Origin: Mesorhizobium jarvisii
GTDB lineage: Bacteria > Pseudomonadota > Alphaproteobacteria > Rhizobiales > Rhizobiaceae
Direction: 5' to 3'
Length of the DNA stretch: 64,000 nt
Assembly (NCBI RefSeq): GCF_003601985.1
Contig: NZ_QZXA01000011.1
Span: 124,001-188,000 of the forward strand
The notes beneath the pieces were generated by a model. That model was not told the origin of the DNA. It searched no databases and worked only from the letters and a program-made list of their open reading frames with translations. Shown here piece after piece: positions 27,681 through 35,487 of the stretch. The translations under genes were made by a program, and so were the position numbers. Numbering within the stretch: the stretch's first letter is position 1; every line of letters starts with the position of its first letter.

Positions 27681-29045
27681 TTAGCCCGCCGATGCTGCGG
27701 CGTTTTCGATGAGCCAGCCTTCCAGCCAGCGGGTATGCACGTCTCCCGCCCGCACCGCCGGATCGGCGGCCAGCGCAAGAAACAGCGGCTTGGTGGTCTT
27801 GAGCCCGCTGATCTTCAACTCGTTAAGCGCGCGGATCAACCGCACTATCGCCGCCTCGCGCGTCTCTGCATGGACGATCAGCTTGGCAAGCAGCGAGTCA
27901 TAGAAGGGCGGCACCTGATAGCCTTGGTAGAGCATCGAGTCGAAGCGTACGCCCGGACCGCCGGGAACGCGAAGCTCGGCCACCTGCCCGGGGAATGGAG
28001 CGAACTCCTTCGCCGGATCTTCGGCATTGAGCCGTACTTCGATCGCATGCCCCTTGACGGAGACATCGCCCTGCCGAATCCGCAGCTTCTCGCCGCCGGC
28101 TATGCGAAGCATCTCAGCCACGAGGTCTATGCCGGTAATCGCCTCGGTGACCGGGTGCTCGACCTGAATACGGGTGTTCATCTCGATGAAGTAAAAGCGG
28201 TCTGCTTCATCGTCATAAAGATACTCTACCGTACCCGCACCAGAGTACTTGACCGCCTTAGCCAAAGCGACCGCGGAAGCGCAGAGCTCCTCGCGCAGCC
28301 CGTCGGAAAGTGCGCGCGACGGAGCCTCCTCCCAGACCTTCTGGCGTCGCCGCTGCAGCGAGCATTCCCGCTCGTAGCAGTGGATGGCATCGCTTCCGTC
28401 TGCCAGGATCTGCACCTCGACATGGCGGGCCTTGCCGATCACCTTTTCCATGTAGAGACCACCGTCGCCAAAGGCGGCGAGGGCTTCTGCTTCGGCCTGA
28501 GGAAAGGCTTGCTCGAATTCGGCGAACGAGTTCGCAATGCGGATGCCCCGCCCGCCACCGCCTGCCGCAGCCTTGATCATCACCGGAAAGCCGGTTTCGG
28601 CCAGCACCTCGCGGCCAGCCTCGAGGCCCTCGACCCGTCCAGCCGAGCCTGGCACCACAGGGACACCCGCGGCGGCGGCGGCTGATCGCGCCGAGACCTT
28701 GTCGCCCATCATCCGGATCGCATCCCCCGACGGGCCGACGAAAACCAGTCCGGCGCCTGTGACCGCATCTGAAAAGGCGGCATTCTCGGCAAGGAAGCCA
28801 TAGCCAGGATGAACGCTGTCGCAGCCGGTTTCGCGGGCAGCCGTCAAAATTGCTTCGATGTTGAGATAGGACTTCTTTGCTGCCGGTGGGCCGATGTTGA
28901 CCGCTTCGTCCGCAAGCTCGACGTGGAGCGCCCCGGCATCCGCGGCCGAATACACCGCCACAGTGGCGATGCCCAGATCTTGTGCGGCCCGGATGATCCT
29001 GACCGCGATCTCGCCCCGGTTGGCAACCAGAAGCTTTTTCAGCAT
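27681..29045 (-). CDS. Biotin carboxylase (AccC-like)
   Basis: The 454-residue ATP-grasp enzyme carboxylates biotin on a carrier protein with ATP and bicarbonate. It starts MLKKLLVANRGEIAVRIIRA, has the glycine-rich ATP loop AAAGGGGRGIRI and the catalytic block FIEMNTRIQVEHPVTE. It overlaps the biotin carrier gene by one base. Because it lies among pxp genes, it is probably a dedicated copy rather than the housekeeping acetyl-CoA carboxylase subunit. Confidence 0.93.
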   Translation of the reverse strand: MLKKLLVANRGEIAVRIIRAAQDLGIATVAVYSAADAGALHVELADEAVNIGPPAAKKSYLNIEAILTAARETGCDSVHPGYGFLAENAAFSDAVTGAGLVFVGPSGDAIRMMGDKVSARSAAAAAGVPVVPGSAGRVEGLEAGREVLAETGFPVMIKAAAGGGGRGIRIANSFAEFEQAFPQAEAEALAAFGDGGLYMEKVIGKARHVEVQILADGSDAIHCYERECSLQRRRQKVWEEAPSRALSDGLREELCASAVALAKAVKYSGAGTVEYLYDDEADRFYFIEMNTRIQVEHPVTEAITGIDLVAEMLRIAGGEKLRIRQGDVSVKGHAIEVRLNAEDPAKEFAPFPGQVAELRVPGGPGVRFDSMLYQGYQVPPFYDSLLAKLIVHAETREAAIVRLIRALNELKISGLKTTKPLFLALAADPAVRAGDVHTRWLEGWLIENAAASAG

Positions 29046-29278
29046 CAGTCGAGATCCGCAATGGGCGCGCCAGCCATGATGGGCTCTTCATTGTCGGCAA
29101 GGAAGCGGATGTTCTTACCGGCCGTCTCGGCCCTCACTTCGTGGAACGACTTCATCACTTCGATGAGACCGATTACGTCTCCGGCGGAGACCGCGTCGCC
29201 ATCCGCCTTGTAGGGCGGCTGGTCCGGCGAAGCGCTCCGATAGAAAGTGCCGGGAAGAGGCGATAGAATCTGGGCCAT
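29045..29278 (-). CDS. Biotin carboxyl carrier protein, minimal form
   Basis: The 77-residue protein is a bare biotinyl domain with the attachment Lys43 in EVMKSFHEV. It lacks the N-terminal extension of about 70 residues found in AccB. ATG 29278 (MAQILSPLPG) was chosen; an in-frame ATG at 29359 would add a non-conserved extension and reach to within 16 bp of the 3' end of the upstream pxpA gene. It passes carboxybiotin from AccC to a carboxyltransferase, here presumably PxpBC. Confidence 0.9.
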   Translation of the reverse strand: MAQILSPLPGTFYRSASPDQPPYKADGDAVSAGDVIGLIEVMKSFHEVRAETAGKNIRFLADNEEPIMAGAPIADLD

Positions 29279-29342
29279 GAAAAGCTCCGGAAAACTGCAG
29301 ACAGACTGATTTGAAACCGCCTGTGCGGCGGTTTCGGTTGGC

Positions 29343-30065
29343 TCAATGCCAAGGGGCAATTGCGGCGCGCACGGCCCTGGCTATTTCGATGGCGTTCGGC
29401 GTATCGGAATGCACGCAGATAGTTTCGCAGCGCACGGGAAAGAAACTGCCGTCCTGTGCCGTGCCCTCGCCCTTGCTGATGGCGCGCACGCAACGCTCGG
29501 CCATCTCCGTGGGGTCCTTGGCGTCATGAACGCGTGTCAGGATCAGCTTGCCGGAGGCATCGTAGTCGAGATCGGCATAGAACTCGGCGACGAATGGGAT
29601 GCCGCGCTGTTGATAGATCTTCTCGTGCAGGGTGCCCGTCATGCCGAAAAGGGGGACGCCGAAAACCTCTGCCGCGTCGCACACGCCATGGGCAATTGCC
29701 TCCTGCTGCATGGCCATGAAGTAGAGGCTGCCATGCGGCTTGATATGGTGGAGTTCCACACCCTCTGCCTTGAGGAAGCCGGCAAGCGCTCCCACCTGGT
29801 AAATGATGGCGTTCCTGACCTCGTCGCGGGTCATCCGCATCTCCCGCCGGCCGAAACCCTGAATGTCCGGCAAGCCTGGATGGGCGCCGATCTTTACGCC
29901 ATTCGCCTTGGCGCCGCGGACGGCGGCGTGCATGTGATCCGGATCGGAAGCGTGAAAACCACAGGCGACATTGGCGACGTCGATGATCGGCATCATGCCC
30001 ACATCATCGCCAACCTGGTAAAGGCCAAAGCTTTCGCCCATGTCGCAGTTTAGCGTCACCGCCAT
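29343..30065 (-). CDS. pxpA: PxpA/YcsF-family protein (5-oxoprolinase subunit A-like), copy 2
   Basis: The 240-residue protein starts VTLNCDMGESFGLY and has VACGFHASDP, GAHPGLPDIQGFGRREM and IKPHGSLYFMAM, close to copy 1 at 18144. ATG 30065 aligns with copy 1 and follows GAGGGG; the longer frame to 30266 runs through the regulatory region into the LysR gene and was rejected. It is the first gene of the pxp-acc-liv operon. Confidence 0.93.
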   Translation of the reverse strand: MAVTLNCDMGESFGLYQVGDDVGMMPIIDVANVACGFHASDPDHMHAAVRGAKANGVKIGAHPGLPDIQGFGRREMRMTRDEVRNAIIYQVGALAGFLKAEGVELHHIKPHGSLYFMAMQQEAIAHGVCDAAEVFGVPLFGMTGTLHEKIYQQRGIPFVAEFYADLDYDASGKLILTRVHDAKDPTEMAERCVRAISKGEGTAQDGSFFPVRCETICVHSDTPNAIEIARAVRAAIAPWH

Positions 30066-30072
30066 CGCATTG

Positions 30073-30111
30073 TTACCCCTCGAAGCTGCCGTCTTTGCGG
30101 CGTTGCAGCAT
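30073..30111 (-). promoter_or_regulatory. Leader region with a 12-codon frame before pxpA
   Basis: The minus-strand leader holds ATG (30111-30109), Leu-Gln-Arg-Arg-Lys-Asp-Gly-Ser-Phe-Glu-Gly and TAA (30075-30073). The first five codons match the leader at 14399 with only synonymous changes. The GAGGGG next to the stop is also the pxpA ribosome-binding site. It has no good ribosome-binding site of its own, so translation is uncertain. Confidence 0.35.
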
Positions 30112-30133
30112 TTTTTGCGCATGCGCGGGCATT

Positions 30134-30178
30134 TGTGAAATAGTAGTTTATTGATTGTGATATCAAAAAAACAGATAA
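30134..30178 (-). promoter_or_regulatory. 45-bp promoter/operator shared with the 14.3 kb operon
   Basis: On the minus strand this reads TTATCTGT, a T-run, GATA and ends ACTACTATTTCACA. It matches 14332-14376 at 38 of 45 positions without gaps and lies 68 bp before the pxpA start, the same distance as the other copy. TATC-N9-GATA contains the LysR-family ATC-N9-GAT motif. The LysR gene starts 22 bp away on the other side, so the site probably also serves autoregulation. Confidence 0.72.
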
Positions 30179-30200
30179 TGGTTCTGGGTCGGAGTGCGCC

Positions 30201-31106
30201 ATGACCATCACCTTGAAACAGCTCGATTATTTCATCGCCACCGCCGAGAGCGGACAGGTCAGTCATGCTGCGGTGGAACTCAACATCTCACAATCGGCGG
30301 TCACTGCGGCGATAAAGACGCTGGAGGCTGATCTGGGCGTACGGCTTTTGGAGCGTAACCACGCTGGCGTAAGGTTGACGATGGAGGGCGCGCGGTTTCT
30401 TGAACATGCGCGTGTCATCACCGGGGCAGTCGCAGCCGCTGTCCGAAGCCCGTTGCGCGACAGGAAGGGTCTGGAGGGTAAGCTGCGGCTGGGCATGACC
30501 TACACGGTCGTCGGCTACTACATGTCGCGCCACTACACGCGGTTTCGAAAGACCTACCCCCAGATCGAGGTCGAGGTGCTGGAACTTCCTCGAGACGCTC
30601 TCGAAAGCGGCTTGATGAGCGGGGAGATCGACATGGCTGTGATGCTGGTGTCCAACCTGGCGCACACCGAGGAACTGGCGCAGGAGGTCTTGATGCGGTC
30701 GAACCGCCGGCTCTGGCTCTCGGCGGATCATCATCTGCTCGCGCGGCAGGAAATCAGCCTCGCCGATGTGGCGGCGGAAGATTATGTCATGCTGACGGTG
30801 GACGAGGCACGCACGACGGCAGCCCGTTACTGGGATGCCGCGGGGCTTACGCTCCGCCCAGTGCTTACCACCAGTTCGGTCGAGGCCGTGCGTTCGCTCG
30901 TGGCTGCCGGCATGGGAGTCACTGTTCTGTCCGACATGGTCTACCGACCATGGTCGTTGGAGGGGCAGCGCATCGAAGTGCGCCGGCTTGTCGAACCGAT
31001 CCCCAGTATGGATGTCGGCCTGGCCTGGTCGCGTGATAGACCAATCGGCCCGGCGGCGGCCGCCTTCCGGGCTTTTATGTCCGTGACCATGGGCGGCGGC
31101 GGCTAA
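30201..31106 (+). CDS. LysR-family transcriptional regulator
   Basis: The 301-residue protein has an N-terminal winged helix-turn-helix (LKQLDYFIATAESGQVSHAA, then SQSAVTAAIKTLEADLG) and a C-terminal inducer-binding domain from about residue 90 (GKLRLGMTYTVVGYY). It is divergent from the pxpA-acc-pxpBC-liv operon. I infer that it binds the two 45-bp elements and activates both operons in response to the substrate or an intermediate. Confidence 0.93.
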   Translation: MTITLKQLDYFIATAESGQVSHAAVELNISQSAVTAAIKTLEADLGVRLLERNHAGVRLTMEGARFLEHARVITGAVAAAVRSPLRDRKGLEGKLRLGMTYTVVGYYMSRHYTRFRKTYPQIEVEVLELPRDALESGLMSGEIDMAVMLVSNLAHTEELAQEVLMRSNRRLWLSADHHLLARQEISLADVAAEDYVMLTVDEARTTAARYWDAAGLTLRPVLTTSSVEAVRSLVAAGMGVTVLSDMVYRPWSLEGQRIEVRRLVEPIPSMDVGLAWSRDRPIGPAAAAFRAFMSVTMGGGG

Positions 31107-31250
31107 CCGCCAGCCCGTCAGACAGACACTTTACCTCAGGCTCGCTGGGTTGAGCAGCGGGTAGCCCACAAGGCACCTCGCCTGCGCATCCGCAGTTTAT
31201 ACGGCCAGAATGTAGACTGCTCGGCGAGTGGTCGTGCCGGATTCTAGACT

Positions 31251-32105
31251 CCTTCGTCGATTGGTTCTCGGAAGAAGCCAAGCGCGTCTATGGCGACGTC
31301 ATCCGGTCGGCCGGTCGCGACCGGCGTTTCATCGTGTTGAAACAGCCGATCGGCGTCTGCGCCGCCATCACGCCCTGGAACTTCCCGCTGGCGATGATCA
31401 CCCGCAAGGCGGCGGCGGCACTCGCCGCGGGCTGCACCATGGTCGTCAAACCGTCGGAGGAAACGCCGCTGACGGCGCTCGCAATCGCCGAGCTTGCCCG
31501 GCAGGCCGGCATTCCGGCCGGCGTGCTCAACATCGTGCCGTCGAAGGACGCCGCCGGCATCGGGCGGCTGCTCTGCGAGCATCCGGTGATCCGAAAACTC
31601 TCCTTCACCGGCTCCACAGCCGTCGGCAAGCTCCTGATGCGGCAGTGCACCGATACGCTGAAGAAGCTGTCGCTGGAACTCGGCGGCAATGCGCCGTTCA
31701 TCGTCTTCGACGACGCCGATCTCGATCTCGCCGTCGCCGGCGCCATCGCCTCGAAATTCCGCAATTCCGGCCAGACCTGCGTCTGCACCAACCGCATCTA
31801 TGTGCAGGACGGCATCCACGCTGCCTTCGTGGCAAAGCTGACCGAGCAGGTTGCTGGTCTGAAAGTCGGTGACGGCGCCGCGCCGGAGGTGGTGCAGGGG
31901 CCGCTCATCAACGCGAAAGCCGTGGCGAAGGTGGCGGAGCTTGTCGGCGACGCCGTGGATCGCGGCGCGCGCATCGAGACTGGCGGCAAGCCGCATGCGC
32001 TCGGCGGCACCTGGTTCGAACCAACCGTGCTGAGCGGAATGCAGGCGCCGATGCGGCTCGCACAGGAAGAAGCCTTCGGTCTTTCGCTTCAAGGACGAAG
32101 CGGAC
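31251..32105 (+). pseudogene. Succinate-semialdehyde dehydrogenase (gabD-like) remnant, both ends missing
   Basis: The central part of an aldehyde dehydrogenase can be read from FVDWFSEEAKRVYGD through ITPWNFPLAM, FTGSTAVGK, LELGGNAPFIV (catalytic Glu) and NSGQTCVCTNR (catalytic Cys) to EEAFG. About 110 residues are missing at the N-terminus and about 120 at the C-terminus. After EEAFG the frame breaks; FRFKDEAD continues in another frame, consistent with a 14-bp deletion. Homology stops near 32105, inside the tail of the convergent GntR gene. It marks a rearrangement junction between regions 2 and 3. Confidence 0.85.
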
Positions 32106-32895
32106 TGGCAGTAGGGACCGGCTGTTGGCGGTGGCCTTTGCGAGCGACAGCGAGAAGGTCGTTCGAGGCGATGCCGATCAGCGCTTTCATCTGGTCGTGA
32201 GCGTCGTCGACCCTACGCATGCGGATTGCTTCCAGCACATCGCCATGGGCGCTGAGCGTCTGCTGATAATTGGCCGTGGCCGATGTGGTCAGTCGGAAAG
32301 AGAAGCTGAGTGCGGCTGCCAGCATATTGCCGAGATTGGCGAAAACCGGGTTGCGGCTGGCGCGCAGGATAGCGGTATGAAAGCGGACGTCGGCATCGAG
32401 ACAGGCCGCGAGGTCGTCCTCCGGCGCAATGCGCATGGCCTCATAGGCAGCTTCGATCACTGCGAGATCGCCCGAGGTCGCCATCCTGGCCGCAAGCTGG
32501 GCGGCAGCCGGCTCGATGACCAGCCGCGCCTCGATCAAGCCGCGGACGAAATCGAGATCAGGCTCGATATCGCGCATCCACTCAAGAACCTGCGCGTCAA
32601 GCCTGTTCCATTCGCTCGACGCGCGCACACGCGTGCCAGCCCGCTTGCGCGCCTCGATCAGTCCCTTGGCCGAAAGTGTCAGCAGCGCATCGCGAAGCGC
32701 CGTGCGGCTGGCGCCGTATATGACGCACAGTTCAGCTTCCGTCGGCAGGACCACGTGCTGCGCGTAGGTGCCGGCGAGAATGCGCTGTCCGAGATCGCGC
32801 GCGATGCGATCCTTCAGGGACAGATTGGCGCCATCCCCGGCAGGAAGGTCCTGCTTGCCTTGATCGATTGCAGCGGTCGCCGCGTCCATCGTCAT
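32089..32895 (-). CDS. GntR-family (FCD) transcriptional regulator with rearranged C-terminus
   Basis: The 268-residue protein has a winged helix (LKDRIARDLGQRILAGTY, LPTEAELCVIYGASRTALRDAL) and an all-helical FCD effector domain (GLIEARLVIEPAAAQLAARM). The last four residues and stop codon are encoded by DNA that belongs, on the other strand, to the gabD remnant, so its original 3' end was probably lost. It overlaps the permease gene by 4 bp and likely controls the sugar operon from 38448 down. Confidence 0.88.
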   Translation of the reverse strand: MTMDAATAAIDQGKQDLPAGDGANLSLKDRIARDLGQRILAGTYAQHVVLPTEAELCVIYGASRTALRDALLTLSAKGLIEARKRAGTRVRASSEWNRLDAQVLEWMRDIEPDLDFVRGLIEARLVIEPAAAQLAARMATSGDLAVIEAAYEAMRIAPEDDLAACLDADVRFHTAILRASRNPVFANLGNMLAAALSFSFRLTTSATANYQQTLSAHGDVLEAIRMRRVDDAHDQMKALIGIASNDLLAVARKGHRQQPVPTASPLRP

Positions 32896-33893
32896 GTCCT
32901 GTTCAAGTGGTACTCGGCAATGACCACAGCAAGGATCAGCAGTGAGCCTTTTGCAAGCAATTGATAGAAGGTTGGCACGGACGTCAGTATCATTCCATTG
33001 TTGAGCACGCCAATGATGGCGACGCCGAGCAGCGCGCCGACAATCGTGCCCTTGCCGCCCTGCAAGGCACAGCCACCCAGCACGGCCGCCGTGATTGCCT
33101 CGAGTTCCAGGCCCTGGGATCCGGATACGGGCTGACCCGAACCGGTACGGGCAGCCAGCAGGATCCCGGCCAATCCGGCGGCAACACCACTCATGATGTA
33201 GATGCCGACGCGGTAGCGGTTGATGTTGATGCCGGAGAAGCGGGCGACAACGGGATTGCCGCCGAGCGCATAGATGTTGCGGCCGACGATCGAACGCGCG
33301 AGGAAGAGGTGGAATGCGATCGCGGTCAGCACCAGAATCCAGACCAGCAACGGCAGGCCGAGGATGCGTCCAATGCCGATGAACCGGAACGTGTCGCTGA
33401 AGATGGCGATCGACTGGCCGTCGGACATGATGAAGGCGATGCCGCGAAAGATCGCCATGGTGCCGAGCGTGGCAATGACCGCGTTGACGCGCCCGTAGGT
33501 GATGATGATGCCGTTGACGAGACCGGCAAGGCCACCAAGCACCAGGCCGGCAACGATGCCGGCCGCCGGCGACCCGGTCGCCTGGATGGCCATTGCCGTC
33601 GAGACTGTGGTCAGACCGACCGTGGCGCCGACGGCGATATCGAGACCGCCGGCGACGATGACCACGGTCTGGCTCATCGCCAGCACGCCGAGAATGGTGA
33701 CGCCAAGGCCGATGTTGAGCAGGTTTCGGCTGGAGAAGAACACGTCGCCGCGCAGCGAGCCGAAGATGATGATGAGAATGGCAAGCGCCACCAGAAGGCT
33801 GATGTTGTGAACGCCGAGGCGCTCGACGACGCGCGCGGAAGCGCCCCTGGCGTCGGTCTGCGCTTTCGATGCGCGAAGCTCGAGGCTGTTCAT
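32892..33893 (-). CDS. Sugar ABC permease, RbsC type
   Basis: The 333-residue membrane protein has the RbsC-family pattern of about ten hydrophobic segments, with VVIVAGGLDIAVGATVGL, GRNIYALGGNPVVARFSGI and AVLGGCALQGGKGTIVG. It pairs with the double ATPase at 33890 and binding protein at 35488 to import a pentose or hexose-type sugar. It overlaps both neighbours by 4 bp. Confidence 0.93.
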   Translation of the reverse strand: MNSLELRASKAQTDARGASARVVERLGVHNISLLVALAILIIIFGSLRGDVFFSSRNLLNIGLGVTILGVLAMSQTVVIVAGGLDIAVGATVGLTTVSTAMAIQATGSPAAGIVAGLVLGGLAGLVNGIIITYGRVNAVIATLGTMAIFRGIAFIMSDGQSIAIFSDTFRFIGIGRILGLPLLVWILVLTAIAFHLFLARSIVGRNIYALGGNPVVARFSGININRYRVGIYIMSGVAAGLAGILLAARTGSGQPVSGSQGLELEAITAAVLGGCALQGGKGTIVGALLGVAIIGVLNNGMILTSVPTFYQLLAKGSLLILAVVIAEYHLNRT

Positions 33894-35413
33894 TGAATGT
33901 GGTCTCCAGGCGCTGGTGCGGATTGCGGCATGGCGTGTTTGAGGATCGTCGCTTCGTCGACGTCGGGGCGGGCAAGTTCTGCCGTGATGCGGCCGCCTGC
34001 CATGACAAGAACCCTGTCGGCGAGACCGATCAGTTCCGGCATTTCCGAGGAAATCAGGATGATACCAATGCCGCTTGCCGCGAGTTCATCGATCAGCCGA
34101 TAGATTTCCGCCTTGGCGCCGATATCGATGCCGCGCGTCGGTTCGTCGAGGATGAGCAGCATCGGCTGCCGGGCAAGCCAGCGCGCCAGAACGACCTTCT
34201 GCTGATTGCCGCCCGACAGTTTCGAAACCTGCTCGTCGAGGTTGGGTGCCTTGATCGACATCTTGGCTGCCAGCGGCGAGACAATCTCCAGCGCCTTGCG
34301 CCGGTTGAAGAAGCCGAAGCTCGACGTCTTGTCAGGCACACAAAGTGCTGCGTTGTCGAGAATGCTTCGGAACAGGAGCAACGCCTCGTGCTTGCGGTCT
34401 TCGGGAGCAAAACCGATGCCCGCGACGATTGCCGCATGCGGACTGTTGGGGAGAACGGGCACGCCGTTCATGGCTATGGTGCCGGCGATGCGCCGGTCAT
34501 AGCCGACAATCGCCTTTGCCAATTCGGAGCGGCCCGCACCCATAAGGCCGGCGATGCCGAGCACTTCGCCGCGACGAACCCTGAGGCTGACATCGCTGAC
34601 GCGGTCTGTGGTCAATCCGGCCACATCCAGCAATTGTTCCCCGGACCGCCAGGTCTCGCGGGTGAACAGATCGTCGATGTTGCGGCCGACCATGAGCTTG
34701 GCGATGGTCTGCTCGCTGGCGCCGGCCGCCGGCGAATCGTCGACCAGCCTGCCGTCGCGCAAAACGACAATGCGGTCGGCAAGATCGATGATCTCGTTCA
34801 GCCGGTGCGAGATGTAGATGATCGATGTGCCTTCCTCGCGCAGCCGGCGGATGACGGAAAACAGGCGACGCGCTTCATCATCGGTCAGTGACGAGGTCGG
34901 CTCATCGAAGGCGATCAGCCGGCCGCCGGCACGGATGGCGCGCATGATCTCGATCATCTGGCGTTGCGCGGGGCCGAGCGTGCCGCAGAGTTGGCGTGGC
35001 CGCATGTCCTGCTGCATGCCGAAGGTCGCAAGCACCCGGTCGGTCTGCTCCTCCAGCTTGCGCCAGTCGAGCAGGACGCCAGCCAGGCGCGGCAATTCGC
35101 CGACGAAAATGTTCTCGGCCACCGTCAGGTTCGGAACGATCTCCGGCTCCTGATGGATGACGCGAATTCCGGCCCGGTGGCTGTCGCGCGGTTCGCCGAA
35201 AACGATCGGCGTCGCGCCGTGCCGCACGGTGCCGCTATCGGGCCCGAAGACGCCCTCGAGAATGCGCATCATCGTCGATTTGCCGGCCCCGTTCTCGCCG
35301 ACCAAAGCGAGCACCTCGCCTGGCCGGAAGGCGATCGAAACGTTGTCGAGCGCCTGCACGATGCCGAAGCGTTTCGATATGCCATCGAGCGAGAAGAAGT
35401 CGGATTGCGTCAA
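33890..35413 (-). CDS. Sugar ABC ATPase with two nucleotide-binding domains, RbsA type
   Basis: The 507-residue protein has two ABC domains. Domain 1 (about 1-240) has Walker A GENGAGKST, a variant signature LGPAQRQMIEIMRAI and LIAFDEPTSSL. Domain 2 (about 250-500) has the degenerate Walker A expected in RbsA (GLMGAGRSE) and a full signature LSGGNQQKVVLARWLA. It overlaps the permease gene. Confidence 0.94.
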   Translation of the reverse strand: MTQSDFFSLDGISKRFGIVQALDNVSIAFRPGEVLALVGENGAGKSTMMRILEGVFGPDSGTVRHGATPIVFGEPRDSHRAGIRVIHQEPEIVPNLTVAENIFVGELPRLAGVLLDWRKLEEQTDRVLATFGMQQDMRPRQLCGTLGPAQRQMIEIMRAIRAGGRLIAFDEPTSSLTDDEARRLFSVIRRLREEGTSIIYISHRLNEIIDLADRIVVLRDGRLVDDSPAAGASEQTIAKLMVGRNIDDLFTRETWRSGEQLLDVAGLTTDRVSDVSLRVRRGEVLGIAGLMGAGRSELAKAIVGYDRRIAGTIAMNGVPVLPNSPHAAIVAGIGFAPEDRKHEALLLFRSILDNAALCVPDKTSSFGFFNRRKALEIVSPLAAKMSIKAPNLDEQVSKLSGGNQQKVVLARWLARQPMLLILDEPTRGIDIGAKAEIYRLIDELAASGIGIILISSEMPELIGLADRVLVMAGGRITAELARPDVDEATILKHAMPQSAPAPGDHIQ

Positions 35414-35449
35414 AGCTCACTCCCAAGGATCGATCCGAGCAGTTGAAGA

Positions 35450-35478
35450 GCGTCATGCGCCTTGGAGGCGCATGACGC
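35450..35478 (-). terminator. Perfect 12-bp hairpin between binding-protein and ATPase genes
   Basis: GCGTCATGCGCC (35450-35461) pairs perfectly with GGCGCATGACGC (35467-35478) around a 5-nt loop. It starts 10 bp after the binding-protein stop on the minus strand. No T-run follows, so it more likely protects the 3' end of the binding-protein message than stops transcription. Confidence 0.65.
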
Positions 35479-35487
35479 AGGTCCGGC

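Noticed and set aside
32961..33896. A 311-codon plus-strand frame opposite the RbsC-type permease
   Set aside because: It is composed almost wholly of charged residues with no motif, as expected for antisense of a membrane protein gene.
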